Positions 22,130-33,428 of a stretch of 64,000 nt of DNA are shown piece by piece. The translations under genes and the position numbers were made by a program. The notes under the pieces were generated by a model. It worked only from the letters and a program-made list of their open reading frames with translations, did no database searches and was not told the origin of the DNA. Where the stretch lies: contig QPMI01000524.1 in the NCBI GenBank assembly GCA_004431415.1, forward strand, positions 62,001 to 126,000, in the 5' to 3' direction. Source of the stretch: Cyanophora paradoxa (lineage: Eukaryota > Glaucocystophyceae > Cyanophorales > Cyanophoraceae). Each line of letters starts with the position of its first letter. Positions within the stretch are counted from its first letter, which is position 1.

Positions 22130-24924
22130 ATGGTGCTCTTCGTGCCGGCACTCGCGTCCCCAGCGAGACCAACGCAGCTGCGGTCCGGCTGGCCGTCGCC
22201 TCGGGCGTGGCACGCGACGGTCTCGCAACCGCCCACCCCCGCCGCCGCCACACGGCAAGACCGGCGCAGCGTGATCGGATGCCCTCACTGGACGTCCGCT
22301 ACGACCAGGCGACCCTCCGCCGCGACCGTTGTCCGGCTGCGGCGCCGCTGGCTCGCGGGCCTCGGCGACCGCGTCCGCCGGCGCGAGGGCGTGTCATGCA
22401 TCGATGACGCGATCCGACGGCACTTCCGTGGCCTCGCGGCGCGCTGCGAGGCGCGGGACGGCGAGCTCGAGGGGACCGCGGAGTCGCCCGAGGGCGAAGC
22501 GGCCGAGTCGTCGGGCGCCCTCAAGGAGTACCCGCCGGTGCCCTCCCCGCTCTGAGTTGCCTCCGCGCGCCGCCGACCGCCCCCCGCCCGTCGCGCAGGT
22601 CGAGAGAGGTCCGGGCCGAACGCCTGCCGCGCCGGCGCGCCGCCTCGCTGATCCGCCGCGCAGGCCGCATCCTGGGCGCCACCGTGCTCGTCGCCAGCTC
22701 CTGCACGGGCGCCAGCATGCTCGCGCTGCCCGCCGGTGCGCCGCCCGGCCCGCCCGCCACCGAGTGCCCGCGTCGAGCGCGGGCGGCGCAGTGCAGTACA
22801 AGGCCGGGTTCCTCCCCTCCTCCGTCTGCCTCTTCTTCTGCTGGGCGTACATGTGCCTCACCGGTGCGCCCCGTACCCGTCCGGGGCCCGGCCCGGCCCG
22901 TCCGCGACGTGACTGGGCCGGCGCCCCGCGGGGCAGGCCTGCTGATGGTGGAGGTGAACGTGGCGGTCGGAGAGGGTGCCAACCTCAGCAGCATGGCCGA
23001 GGCGACCCTCGGCAAGCTCGGCAGGGCGCGCCCCGCCGTACCCCCCCGCCCCCCGCTCCCGCTGACCCCTCGGGCACCGCGCAGCTGCTGACGATCCCCC
23101 TCGTGCTCATCGGCACCGCCGCCGTCATCTGCGCCTACATCGTCGGCGCGTCCCCCCGCCTCCCCCTCCCCCCCCCGCCCGGCCTCGGGCCCCGCTGAGC
23201 TCGCCTCGCGGCAGAGGACGGGCGGATCCTGGGGCGGGTGCTTGCGGAGCAGGTGGGGGCGGGGCTGGACCCGGCGCTGGGCCCCGTGCTCTTCGCCGCC
23301 GCCTTCGGCCTCCTCGTCTTCGCCGGCACCAGCACCGTCGACATCGCCAACCGGCCCGCCCCGCCCCGCCCCCGCACCCCGACCCGCGAAGCTGACGCCT
23401 GCTGCCACGCCCTCCTCGGCCGCCCCGCGCAGGTTCCTGTCGGTGGCGTGGGGCGTCCTCTTCCTGACGCTCGTCGGCATCGCCCTCCCCGACATCGACC
23501 CCGCCCTCCTCGTCCACCAGGTGCGGGGGGCCGGCCGCCGCCCCCGCGGGGGGCTAGCCGGCGGCGCGGGGGGCGCCCCTCGCCCCTCCAGGCTAGGAGC
23601 AGCGGGGGCCGGGCCCCCCGATCCCGTCCCCCCCTTGCTGACCGCCTCCTCTTCGCTCGCCAGAACTGGGCCGTCACCTTCGGCTCCGTGCGCCCTCGTG
23701 TACCCCCTCCGGGCCAGCGTACCCCCCTAACCCCCGCCCTCCGCCCGGGGCGCGCAGCTCTCGGTGGCGATCAACGCCTTCATCTACCACTCCGTCCTCC
23801 CCTCCGTCCTCAGTGCGCGTACCCCCGGCTCCCCGCCCCCCGACTCATCGCCGCGGGCCGCAGCGTACGTGCGGGGCAACCCGCAGGCGGCCAAGGAGGC
23901 CGTCATCTACGGTACCCCGGGCCCCTGCCAAGAGGTCAGAAAAGCTCAGCTCAGCTGACGTGCCCCTTCCTCTCCCAGGCACCGGCTTCCCCCTGCTGGT
24001 CTACATCATCTGGGACGCCGCCGTCCTCGGAATCACGGTACCCCTGCTCCCCCTGTCTTCCGTAGCCCGCCCCTTCTGAGCGCGCGGCGCAGCCTTTCCG
24101 CGGGTGGCGCGCGTGGGAGGGGAGCGGGGGTAGCGTCCTTCAGGCCCTCGAGACAGCCACCGGCAACCCCGCGTGCGTCCTCTTCCGTACCCCTCGGTCG
24201 AAGCGAATCCGAACGGACGCCTATCCTGTACCCCGCAGTCTGCTGCCCGTCGCGAACGTGTTCGCGTTCCTGGCCGTCGTGACGTCGTTCCTCGGCCTGG
24301 GGGTAGGCTTCGTCGATTTCCTTGCGGACGCCTTCCGGGTTCGAATCCGCCCGGCGCCGCTTTCCCCTCTGCCCTTCCGAGCGCCGCGCAGGTGCAGAAC
24401 GAGGGGTGGCGGCGGGCGGTGATGTGCTGCCTCGCCTTCTGCCCCCCGCTCCTCTTCGCGGTCTACAACCCCGACGTCTTCTTCCAGGCGCGCCCGTACC
24501 CCTCCCCGGCCCCTCCCCGCCTGACGCGCGGCGCGGCAGGCGCTGGCGGTGACGGGGGTGGCGGGGACGTGCCTGACGGGCGTGCTGCCGGCGGCGATGG
24601 TCTACAGCCTGCGCTACGGCCTGCCGGAGTGGATGCGCTTCGGGGAGCCCGAGCCGCAGGCCGAGCTCGAGGCGGAGGAGGCCACCGCGGCGGCGGCGCG
24701 GGGCGGCGAGCTCGTGCCCCTCCCCCGCGAGGCCGTCGGCGGCCTCGTCGGCTTCTCCGTCGCCCTCGTCCTTTACCAGGTGCCGCTCCCGCCCCCCCCC
24801 CCCCCCCCCCCCCCCGGGCCCCGGGCCCCGGGCCCGCCTCTCACCGTCCGCTGTCCTTCAGGTCTGGGAGCAGTTCATCTCCCCCTTGCTGGCGCCCGTC
24901 CCCATCGTCACCGGCGCCGGCTAA
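22130..24924 (+). CDS. Tryptophan/tyrosine permease-family amino-acid transporter
   Basis: Multi-exon gene ending in TAA at 24922-24924. The assumed first exon (ATG 22130) encodes an Arg/Ser/Pro-rich N-terminus that could be a plastid transit peptide; this start is uncertain. The conserved core begins GRILGATVLVASSCTGASMLA, the glycine-rich first helix typical of the Trp_Tyr_perm family. Later helices include KAGFLPSSVCLFFCWAYMCL, GPVLFAAAFGLLVFAG, NWAVTF with AINAFIYHSVLPSVL, GFPLLVYIIWDAAVLGI, VFAFLAVVTSFLGLGVGFVD and LPAAMVYSLRYGL, about eleven membrane segments in all. Family members are proton-coupled aromatic amino-acid importers in bacteria and are found in plastids of plants and algae. 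The intron at 23912-23978 starts GTACCCC and joins VIYG to TGFPLL in frame. Frame across one junction near 24210-24240 was not resolved. Confidence 0.68.
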
Positions 24925-25462
24925 GCCGGGCGACTCGTCCCGCCCGCGCCCCGCCTCGGCTCTAGACGTGCATTTGGCGCCGGCGTCTTTGTACGAGTAG
25001 CAGCCTAGTGGTACCGCACCAGCCTATAGCTAGTAGACAGCTGTGCATCAGTATTCACCCCAAGCAATATGTCTAAATATTGCACTGGCGAGAAATCTAA
25101 ACGATAAATTGCACTGCATTGCACTGTACCGCCCCTGATATCGCGATCGTGAGCTCGATCATGATCGATATCGTGCCGCCGCGGCCGTGGAATCAAGCTT
25201 GCAATTGATCATGATCGATTTCATGATCATGATCATGAGGGCAGACAGGCGGCAACGCTGCTGGGCCGGGAAGACCGTCGATCGCGACGTCGGACGAGGG
25301 CCGCCGCGCGGGAGTCTCGAGTAAGAAACTTGACATATACACATAAAGTCTCGAGGGAGGAGCTTTGACATAATGTACATGTATATGTAAGAAAACTGTG
25401 GCTCGGCGGTTTGAAGAAAAACGAAAGGCAGATCGGGATCCTGAACGAGGCGGCGCGCGCAC
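24925..25462. other. Convergent spacer, AT-richer
   Basis: Holds the 3' ends of the permease (+) and ankyrin (-) genes. It contains several GATCATGATC-type palindromes (25150-25240). No gene is seen. Confidence 0.5.
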
Positions 25463-28002
25463 TTAGCTGCAGGTGCCGGCGGCCGCGGGGGCGGGGGCGT
25501 TGAGGCGGGGGCGCTTGTGCGTGCGGGGCGCGGGCTTGAGGGGCCCCTCCGGGTGGGGGACGTCGAGGCCCCTCTCCTCCGCGAAGTCGGCAAAGACGCC
25601 CAGCACCTCCTCCGCGCGCCGCCTCCGTGCCCCGTTCCCCATGTTGCAGCGGAGGGCGACGCTCTGCAGCGCGGAGCGGCCCCACCGGTCCTGCCCGCCC
25701 CCGTCGCACCTCGGGACTTAGGCATGCGCAGCGAGAACCGCTGGAAATTAAAGCCCCCAGGAAAGCGGACCTCGAGGCGGAGGCTGGCGCCGGCGTCGAG
25801 GAGGGCGCGGACGGTCCCCCCGGACCTCGGTCCCAGCGCGTTGGCGGCGAAGTGGAGGAGGGGCTCGTAGCCATTGTCTGTCACGCTCAACTCCGCGCCC
25901 CAGCGGGCCTCCTCCAGAAATGCATGGCGCACCCCCAGGGCTTCCAGCTGCGGGCCGTCGAGCTTGAACGACTCTGCGCCCAGGCAACAATCAGCTGCGC
26001 GGGGCCCCGGGGTGGAGCCGCAAGGGACATAGGCACCAACGACATAGGCAGCAATGCGGGACCTCCCCTCACTAGATGCAGAAAACGCCAAATCGCTCAG
26101 TAGCATCTGCAGCGGGTTGCGGCCGTCGCCGTCCCTCGCGGAGAGGAGGTCGATGGCCGCCCCGGCGCGGTCGGCCGCCTCCAGGAGCGCCCGCGCCGCG
26201 TCGAACTGTCCCCAACGGCAGGCGACGTGCAGCGCAGTGGAGCCCGCCGCATCCTGCGCATGCCGCGATCGGTGACCGGAGTCAGCTCGAGGGCGCGCCG
26301 CGCGCAGCCGCGGGCCGGGCGTACCCTGCAGAGCGGGTCGGCGCCGGCCTGCAGCAGGGTCGCCACCGCGTCGACACCGATGTCGCGATCGGGCCACCGC
26401 ATTTGCTCGACGGCGACGTGGAGCGCGGCGCAGCGCTCCCCCTTCTTGGAGCTCGCGAAGAGGAGCGCCTCGTCGCCCCCCTTGCGCGTCGCCGCCTCCG
26501 AGAGCACCCACGCCGCGTCCGTCCACTTGTCCTCCCAGTCGCACGCGAGCTGCAGCGCCGCCGTGTCCGGCAGCTCCTGCCGCCGCGTTCGTCTCGCGGT
26601 CGTCCAAGAGGCCAGGCCCCGCGCGAGGCGGGAAGGAGCGGGCTGAGGGCGAACCTTCCAGCTGCGGAGCCGCTCGGCCCCGGGCTTCAGACGCGTCACC
26701 ACGAGATCGCAGTCGTAGTAGCCTTCGAGATCCTCATCTTCGATGGGACGTGGTGCGGGGATATCGCTAGCAGTGGCGCCTTCGCTCGGGAAAACGACGG
26801 CGGGCCCCGCGCGGGCGGCAACGGCTCCGGCCAGCAGCGCCCGCGCCGCGCTCAACCAGCCCGACCGGCAGGCGATGTAGAGGGGCGTGCACTCGTCTTC
26901 GTCCTGATGCGTGCGCGAGCTCGGGCGCGAGGGGACGGGCCCCGGCCAGGCCAGCGCGCGCGCGCGCAGGCGAAGACAGACCTTGGCGAGGGGGTCGGCG
27001 CCGGCCTGCAGGAGGGCCACCACGAGGTCCGTGTCGGGCTCCCGCTGGACGGCGCAGTGGAGCGGCGTGCGGCCCGCCCCGTCCCTCGCAGACAGCAGCT
27101 CGCGCTGGCGCCCCGCGCGCGCCGCCGCCTCCATCAGCGCCTGCGCGGCGTCCGCCCGCCCCAGCTTGCAGGCGATGTGCATGGCGGTGGCGCCCTTTGC
27201 ATCCTGTCGGCCGCGTGAGCGGTTCTGCGGCGAACGCGCGGGGCACGCTGCCGCGGGCAAGCTTCAGGCGGCACCGTGCAGAGGGGGTCGGCGCCGAGGG
27301 CGAGGAGGGGCCTGAGGAGGGCGGGGGAGTACTTGGCGGCGAGGTGGAGGGGCGCGCTCCGCCTCCCCGAGCACAGCGCGGCGTTCGCGAAGCCGGCCAG
27401 CTTCCACTCCCCAATCAGCTGCGGCGAGAGCCGGCGAGGTCAAAGTTGGCGGGGGGCAGATCGCCAGGGGCACGGAACGGGATGGCCGACCTTCCGCGCG
27501 AGGTGCGCGTCGTAGAAGGGGGTGGTGCACGCGAGAGCGTGGAGGGGCGTCAGGCCCTCCGGACCACCGCCGCGGAACGACTCGTCGTCCACGCGCAGGT
27601 ATCGGAAGTAGGGCGGAGCCTGCCCGGGTCCGCAGGCGGTCGGCGCGGAATCCGGAGGCGGTCGCGATCGCGCGAAGCAGCGGGTCGCACCCAGGGGTCT
27701 GCGTTGATCGGGTTCCGAAGGCGCAAAAGCGGCGAGACGCCCAGCTCGGCCACGAGCCGCTGGGCGACGTCGAACCCCTCCCGCCCTTCGAAGGCATAGA
27801 GCGCTGCAGGCAGGACGCGTACGCCCGGGCCTCAGCAGCGGCGAGCACGGCCAGGCGGGCGGACGCTCTCGTCCCGACCGGACGCACCTCTGAAGAGGGA
27901 GGCGACTGCAAGGCGGGGCACGTCGAGGCGCGCCTCCTCGGGCCGGGGGCACGCCCTCCCCTCGAAGTGCGCGCGCAGCCTCCGCAGCGACGCTGCGTCC
28001 AT
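25463..28002 (-). CDS. Ankyrin-repeat protein
   Basis: Minus-strand multi-exon gene, likely start ATG 28002 (MDAASLRRLRAHFEGRACPR) and stop TAA 25465-25463. At least six ankyrin repeats are readable, with the TALHxAxxxG pattern: GLTPLHALACTTPFYDAHLA, KGATAMHIACKLGRADAAQA, GRTPLHCAVQREPDTDLVVA, CTPLYIACRSGWLSAARALL, ERCAALHVAVEQMRWPD and STALHVACRWGQFDAARALL. The loops QRELLSARDGAGRTPL and DLLSARDGDGRNPL are near-repeats of each other, suggesting duplication of a two-repeat unit. The C-terminus (VLGVFADFAEERGLDVPHPE) is followed by a basic Pro/Ala tail. No catalytic domain is visible. It probably acts as an interaction scaffold. It lies downstream of an LRR gene on the same strand; whether the two are one transcript is unclear. 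Confidence 0.75.
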
Positions 28003-28258
28003 CTCGATCTGCGGCCGCGGGTGCGAGAGCGCCTGAGCTTTCGGTGGCCGCGATTGCGATCTTGAGGGCGGAGGCGCACGAGGCCCCAGCAGACGACGAG
28101 GCGGCCGGGGCGGCGGACCCCGGTCTTCTCCACGAGGCGCTCGACCTGCTGGCGCTCTCGAACGCTCCCGGCGAGCTGCGCGTGCCCGGCGCGAGTCGTA
28201 AGAAGCTTCGGAGCGAGAAGACGGGCGCGGGGCGGGGGGGACGCGCGACGTAGAGGTC

Positions 28259-29256
28259 CCGGAGGGCGGGGAAGCGGGCGGCGAGGCGCTCGAGGCCGCT
28301 GGGGTCGTAGACGTCCTCCAGGTCCGAGACGTCCAGGCTCTCCAGCCGCGGGAAGCTGCGCGCGGAGGCTCGAGTGAGCCGCGGCGCTCTAGGTCGCGAT
28401 GCGGCGGCGGGGCGCTAGCGCTGTGCTCACTCGAGGCCTTCGACGCCGAGCTCGAGGGCGTGCGGGAGCTTCAGGAACTCGGAGCCGGCCCCGCTCCCCG
28501 CATCCCCCGTCAAGAAGATGCGCGTGCCCCTGACGGCCCGTCGGCAGAGCGCAAGAGAGGCTGCGCTTGAGGAATAAGAGGGCCGCTCACCGCAGGAAGA
28601 GGCGCTCGAGGGAGGCGGGGCAGGCGCTGAGGAGGCGTCGGAGGGCGGGGAGGGGAATGTAGAGGCCGGAGAGGTCGAGGTGGCGGAGGCGGGGCAGGGA
28701 GAAGCCGGCGGGGAGGTCCGCGAGCGCCGCGAGCTCGGGGGGCCCGAAGTCCCACCTCCAGTCCTCGGGGTCGTCCCAGGCCGCGGCGAGGCAGAGGTGG
28801 GTGAGGTTTGGGCAACGCTGGATCCCCCGCAGAACATCCAAGAGGGCGCGGCTACGTATACAGCTGGCCATGGGGCCGACGCCACCATCGAGGATGATAG
28901 AGCGAATCGCGGGGCCTAGGTGCAGCCGCTCGATGCGCTCGCCGAATCGCTCAGTCAAACATGAGACGTCCTTGGCCAGCTGCACGTACGCGTGCGGCAA
29001 GCTGGAGTCGGCTTCGCAAGAGCTCTGCGATAGCAAGAAGCATGAGGCGAATTCGAAGCCCGCGCGCGTATCTAGGTTAACGTATATACAAACGCACTGG
29101 TTGGTTTTCTAGAGCTTCGCTGCCGCCGCTGACGAAGACGGGCTCCTTGAAGAGCGTCGAGGAGGAGCCATGAGCGAGCTGCTGAAACCGGCGCCGCACC
29201 GAGGCGAGGCCGCGCAGGACACTCATCGTGCCACTGCCCGCCGCCAATTTCTCCAT
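28259..29256 (-). CDS. Leucine-rich-repeat protein
   Basis: Starts at ATG 29256 (MEKLAAGSGTMSVLRGLASV), with a donor after …EALENQP (near 29100) and a long second exon (29036 to ~28590). LRR units are clear: RCPNLTHLCLAAAWDD, LPRLRHLDLSGLYIPLPALR, CPASLERLFLR, then after an intron LPHALELGVEGLE and further on RLESLDVSDLEDVYDPSGLE and FPALRDLY. The layout resembles the C-terminal LRRs of F-box or ribonuclease-inhibitor-like proteins, but no F-box is seen here. The stop codon was not located: coding signal fades near 28259, and a further exon between 28250 and 28010 is possible. It is divergent from the F-box gene, with 297 bp between starts. Confidence 0.6.
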
Positions 29257-29553
29257 CACCAGCAGCAACAGATCGTCTGCATGCGCGCATCAGCTTGGAG
29301 GCCGGCGCGCATGGCGGAGGCGCCCCGCTCACGCACCCGGCAGGTTCATGATCGATACATCAGCGCGCTCGGCCATTCTTGTTCCGGGCTATACGGCGCC
29401 GCCGCAGCGACGGCGCTGCAGCGCGGGAGTTTCAGTAGATCCTAGAGTGTACCCCGGCCCGGACCCCGCCAACAGGCCCAACCCTGGCGCGCGCCAGCAA
29501 AGGGATCAGCGCTGAGCTAGCTGTACAACGAAACGCAGCTGTGAGCGCCCGCG
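29257..29553. promoter_or_regulatory. Divergent promoter region, LRR and F-box genes
   Basis: 297 bp between the two start codons. No recognisable core motif. Confidence 0.35.
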
Positions 29554-31934
29554 ATGGCTCCTGCCAAGCGTCAAAGAACAGAGGAGCCGCCGCCGCCGCA
29601 CGAGCTGCAGGCCGCCGCGTTCGAATCCGAGGACGGATCCGGAGGCGCTGCAGCTGGCGCGCCGGCCTCGCCGTTCGACCTGCTGCCCGATGCGGTGCTC
29701 TCGCTAATTCTCGAACGCCTTGGTCTGCGTGTCGCGGCGGCCGCGCGCGCGGTGTGCCGCCGATGGCGCGACGCCGTCGAGGCGGTGCATTGGCGCCGGA
29801 TCGAACTCGTCGTCCGCGGGCGCGCGGCGCGCGCGAAGGCGCTCGCGGGCCTCCTCGTCGGCGCTGAAGACCCGGAGGTCGATCCCGCAGCGGCGGCCGC
29901 GGCTGGCGGCGGCGGGGCCCGGCGGTGGATCCGCGTCGCCGCCGGGGGGTCGCTGCGGCTGGACGCGGAGTACCTCGAAGAGGCGGAGGAGGCGGAGCTC
30001 GAGGAGCTGCAGCTGGCGGACGAGCGGGGGCCGCACATGACCGCCCTCTCCCTCGTCCGCGCGTGCGCGGCGGCGAGCGGCGGCGGCCTCGGCGGCCTCG
30101 AGCTGGCGCTGAGCCCGTGCCCCCTCGTGCAGCTGGACCTCCTCACGCAGCGGGCGCGCCCCGCCTGCCCCGCCCTCCACAGCCTCGCCCTGCGCACCGA
30201 GTTCCCCAGCGACTTCTGCGCGGACTGCCTGCAGCCGTCGACCCTGCCCTGGCTCCTCCGCCCCTTCCCCCGCCTCACCAGCCTCGCCCTCCCCGAGTGC
30301 TGCGCCCTCGACGAGGACGCGGTTGCCGCCCTCGCCCGCTCCCGCCCGCGGCTCAAGCGGGTCCGCCCCCCTCTCCCTGGACCCCGTCTGACCTCACCTG
30401 ATGACCTGAACCGCCGCCCTGGCCCGGTCTGGGTCCAGCTGGAGGTCACGCTGGAGTACTACGCGGACGGCGCGGCGCTCTCCGGCCTCTCCGCCCTGGA
30501 GTACCTCGACGCCCGGCTCCAGCTCTGGAAGCTGGACGAGTCCCGCGGGGAGGGGCCCGACGTCTGGCGCGACATCTACCCGCTCGACCCCGCGCCCCTG
30601 GTCAAGGCCCTCGCCGCCGGCCCCGCCGCCCGCTCCTTGAAGGAGTCCGTGCTTGCCCACGCCCGCCCCGCCGGAGCGGCGGCCCCGCGCCGAGCTCAGA
30701 CGGCGCCCCGCCCGCTCTCCCGCAGGCTCTCCTTCGGGACGACCGTGGAGCTCTCTTGGGCCTCCCTCAGCGCCCTCCGCACCCTCCCCGCCCTCGAGCG
30801 CCTCGGGGGCTTCCTCGCGGTTCGTCTTTGTACCCTTACAGTCCCTTACTGCAAACACCACTCAACCCCGCCCTGAACCCCACTCTCCCTCCTCCCCTTC
30901 ACCTTTCTCCCCCCCCTTTCCTCCCTCCTCCAACCTTCCCGGACCCATCCCCGCCCCCCGCCCCCGCCCCCCGCCCCCCCCAATGCCATCCCCCATGCCC
31001 TCTCGCCTTATCCATGCCCCATGCCCCCACCCTCCCAACCCACCCACCCAGCTTCACCTTCCCTTCCCCACTTCCCTCCCTTTCCCCCCCTCCCCTCCCA
31101 CCCCGCCCCCCCCTCCCCCCCCGCCCCCGCCCAAACCGACTGCCTGCGCGGGGCGCAGATGTACAGGCGGGCCGACGGGATCGACCTCTCCGAGAACCTG
31201 AAGGCCTGCCCCGCCCTCCGGAGCCTGCGCGGCCTGCGCCTCAGCCGCGCGGGCGACGGCGACGAGGACGGGCTCGACCAGATCGCCCGCCGCCTCCGCG
31301 GCCTCGCCGAGGCCTTCCGGCGCTCCCGCTCCCTCGCCGACCTCGAGCTCCACCTCGGTCAGCCCTCCGACCCGTGCCCGCCCCGTCCCCCGCCCCGCCC
31401 TCCTCACGGCGCGGCAGACATGCCGCCGCCGGCGGAGGCGCTCGCGGAGCTCGCCGCGCTGGCGGCGGCGGCGGCCCGCCCTCCGCGGCGCCTCGAGCTC
31501 CACCTGATGGTCGACCCCGCCACGGGCTGGGCCGCCGCCGCCGCGGCGGCGCTCGCCGCGCACCCGCCGCGCCGCCTCGTCCTCACGGTCCCCGTGGACC
31601 GTGCGGCCCTGGAGGCCGGCCGCCTGGACGCCCTCTCCGCCTTCGCCGCCTGCCCCGCAGGCGACCTTCAGGTCCCCTCTACCCTCCCCCCTCCCAATGC
31701 CGTACCCCCTGAGCGCAGCCCATGCAGGTCCGCCTGTGGGCGAGGCCCGCCCCCGATGGGGCCGGCCGGGCGGGGTGCGGAGGCCCCGCCGGGGTGCCGC
31801 CGGCGCCGTGCCCCCAGGAGGTGATCGAGGCGTGGCTCGCGGGGCTCTGGCGGGCGGCCGAGGGGGCCCTAGGCCTCCCCGCCGCCCGCGTCTCCGCCCT
31901 CATCGACGACTCGCTGTACGACTGCTGGTGGTGA
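29554..31934 (+). CDS. F-box protein with LRR-like C-terminal region
   Basis: Starts MAPAKRQRTEEP, where PAKRQR is a possible nuclear signal. A canonical F-box follows at about residues 41-77: PFDLLPDAVLSLILERLGL, then RAVCRRWRDAV. Leucine-rich segments follow: PCPLVQLDLLTQRARPACPA, LHSLALRTEF, PRLTSLALPECCALDEDAV, LSGLSALEYLDARLQLWKL and KACPALRSLRGLRLSRAG. The last exon ends ALIDDSLYDCWW with TGA at 31932-31934. F-box proteins recruit substrates to SCF (SKP1-cullin) ubiquitin ligases, with the LRR-like part as the likely substrate-binding surface. One intron (about 30820-31155) is an unusual, ~300-base, nearly pure C/T tract. Confidence 0.82.
30830..31140 (+). other. Polypyrimidine-rich intron segment
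   Basis: Within the F-box gene the plus strand is almost all C and T for about 300 bases, with very few G. Open frames through it (Pro/Ser/Leu-only) are composition artefacts. The next exon begins near CTGCGCGGGGCGCAG (31144-31158). Confidence 0.6.
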
Positions 31935-32714
31935 GGGCGAGCGCGCCGGCGTGCGAGGGGCCGGCGCTGGCAGCTGCGGATGGCCGTCCTTCGCCGGGCC
32001 CAACTCGCGTTCGCAGCTGCAGCCGTGGTGCTTTATGTGCGATGGGCCCATGGCCAATTGCAGGGTAACGTATACGCAGTGTCCGTAGTGATTGTAGTAT
32101 CATTGTACTCGGAGCTCGAGCGCATGCGCCCATGGCCAGCCTGCTGCTCATAATCATGATCGATATCGATATCAGCCGCTGAGCCGGTCTCAGAGTCTGC
32201 AGCTGGCCATGGGTACGGTGGCCAAATAAATATAATTATAAGGGGCAGCGCCGCTTGCAATTGGCCATGGGACGCAACCCTCATTGATTTAAGAGGACTG
32301 CAGCTGGCGGGTGCACGTGGGCCGGGCGGGTGCCCCGGGGGATATCGATGGAGCCCGGGGGGTGCGCGCGGGGAGGGGGCGGGGAGGGGGCGGGGGGAGA
32401 GGGGGGGGAGGGGCGGAGGGGAGGGGGGGGTCGATCGCGACCCGTCCGAGCTCGAGTCATGATCACCGCGGCCGTCGGCTGATCCGATCCGATCTCGATC
32501 GCGAGTTTCGGATCGACCGCGACAAAAACTTCGGATCGGAACTCGAGACTCGAGCTCGGGTGTCGACAAAAACTTGAGCTACAAAAACAAATGCCGAGTA
32601 CCACGCTTGCGAACCTCCCGAGTCCCTGAATGCGGGAACGAAAATTCCCACGGGTTGCCGCCGGAAGTAATGCGCGCGCTTAATTAGTAATGCGCAGCTT
32701 TATTATGCGCCCCC

Positions 32715-32749
32715 TAATTAATGCGTTTTCCGCTGCCAAAACGCATTAA
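32715..32749. repeat. Inverted repeat with CGCATTAAT arms
   Basis: ATTAATGCGTTTT and its exact reverse complement AAAACGCATTAAT flank a 9-base spacer. The same CGCATTAAT word recurs singly at several points from 32665 to 33050. Confidence 0.8.
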
Positions 32750-32892
32750 TTTGGGACCGCATAATTTTAACGGCATAAATATCAAAATGCTTATTATAAA
32801 CTGCTCTATGTACCCCCCCCTACCGCAGCCAAAAAGCTTCAAAACGCACTAATTAGGTGCCGCATTAATAGCCATAATAGCCATTAATAGCC

Positions 32893-32976
32893 TTTTTTTT
32901 GAGAGACTACGGTGGCCCGCGTCGGTGGGGGCCCCGTGGCCATGGGGCGAACCCCACCGTAGTCTCTCAAAAAAAA
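32893..32976. repeat. Foldback element, 23-bp perfect arms
   Basis: The left arm (32893-32915: T8 then GAGAGACTACGGTGG) and right arm (32954-32976, exact reverse complement ending A8) enclose a 38-bp G/C-rich loop. The arms bring a T-run and an A-run to the ends, as in a small foldback/MITE relic or a strong transcript hairpin. Confidence 0.85.
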
Positions 32977-33410
32977 CTATGGCTTTAAGTAGTCCGGCGG
33001 CGGCTCCGGCCGGGTCCAAAAACGCATTAATATCTGGCGCATTAATTAAGTGTTACACCAACTTACACGCCGCAACTTGGCAACTTCCAACTTCCGAAGG
33101 CTACTACAGTAGTACTACTAGGCTAGTACGTATAAGAGCCTACCGTACTAGGCTACTACTAGCCTACTAGTACTGTTGGCTGCAGGCTGCAGCCTGCAGG
33201 CTGCAGCTGCGCGCAGGCCAGGCGCTGCGGATGCGGATGCGCAGCTGCAGACTGCAGTGTGGCAGTGCTATTTTGTGCATGCGCACTGGCGGCACTGTGA
33301 CGTATACGTATACGTACGCGTGTGCTTCAGATTTGTACGTATACACTTTCAACGTTTGCAGTGACTTTGCACATTTGCAGCTTGCCAGCTGCAGTGTTGG
33401 AACTGTTGCC

Positions 33411-33428
33411 ACGGACCGTCGGACCACA
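33411..33428. repeat. Target-site duplication, 3' copy
   Basis: ACGGACCGTCGGACCACA, identical to 49020-49037. On the minus strand it follows directly after the element's terminal A7. Confidence 0.88.

Larger units (their letters stand above)
31935..33410. other. AT-rich island between the F-box gene and the retrotransposon
   Basis: No gene is seen. From 32660 to 33060 the sequence is far more AT-rich than its surroundings and is dominated by TAATGCG/CGCATTA words and inverted repeats (listed separately). From 33100 to 33210 it is packed with CTAGTA and CTGCAG palindromes. Confidence 0.6.

Noticed and set aside
22521-23495. 324-codon minus-strand ORF opposite the permease
   Set aside because: Glu/Gly/Arg-rich antisense reading of permease exons and GC-rich introns without any conserved motif.
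30850-31140. Pro/Ser-rich exon of the F-box gene
   Set aside because: The tract is almost pure pyrimidine in every frame and lies between a donor-like and an acceptor-like site; treated as intron.
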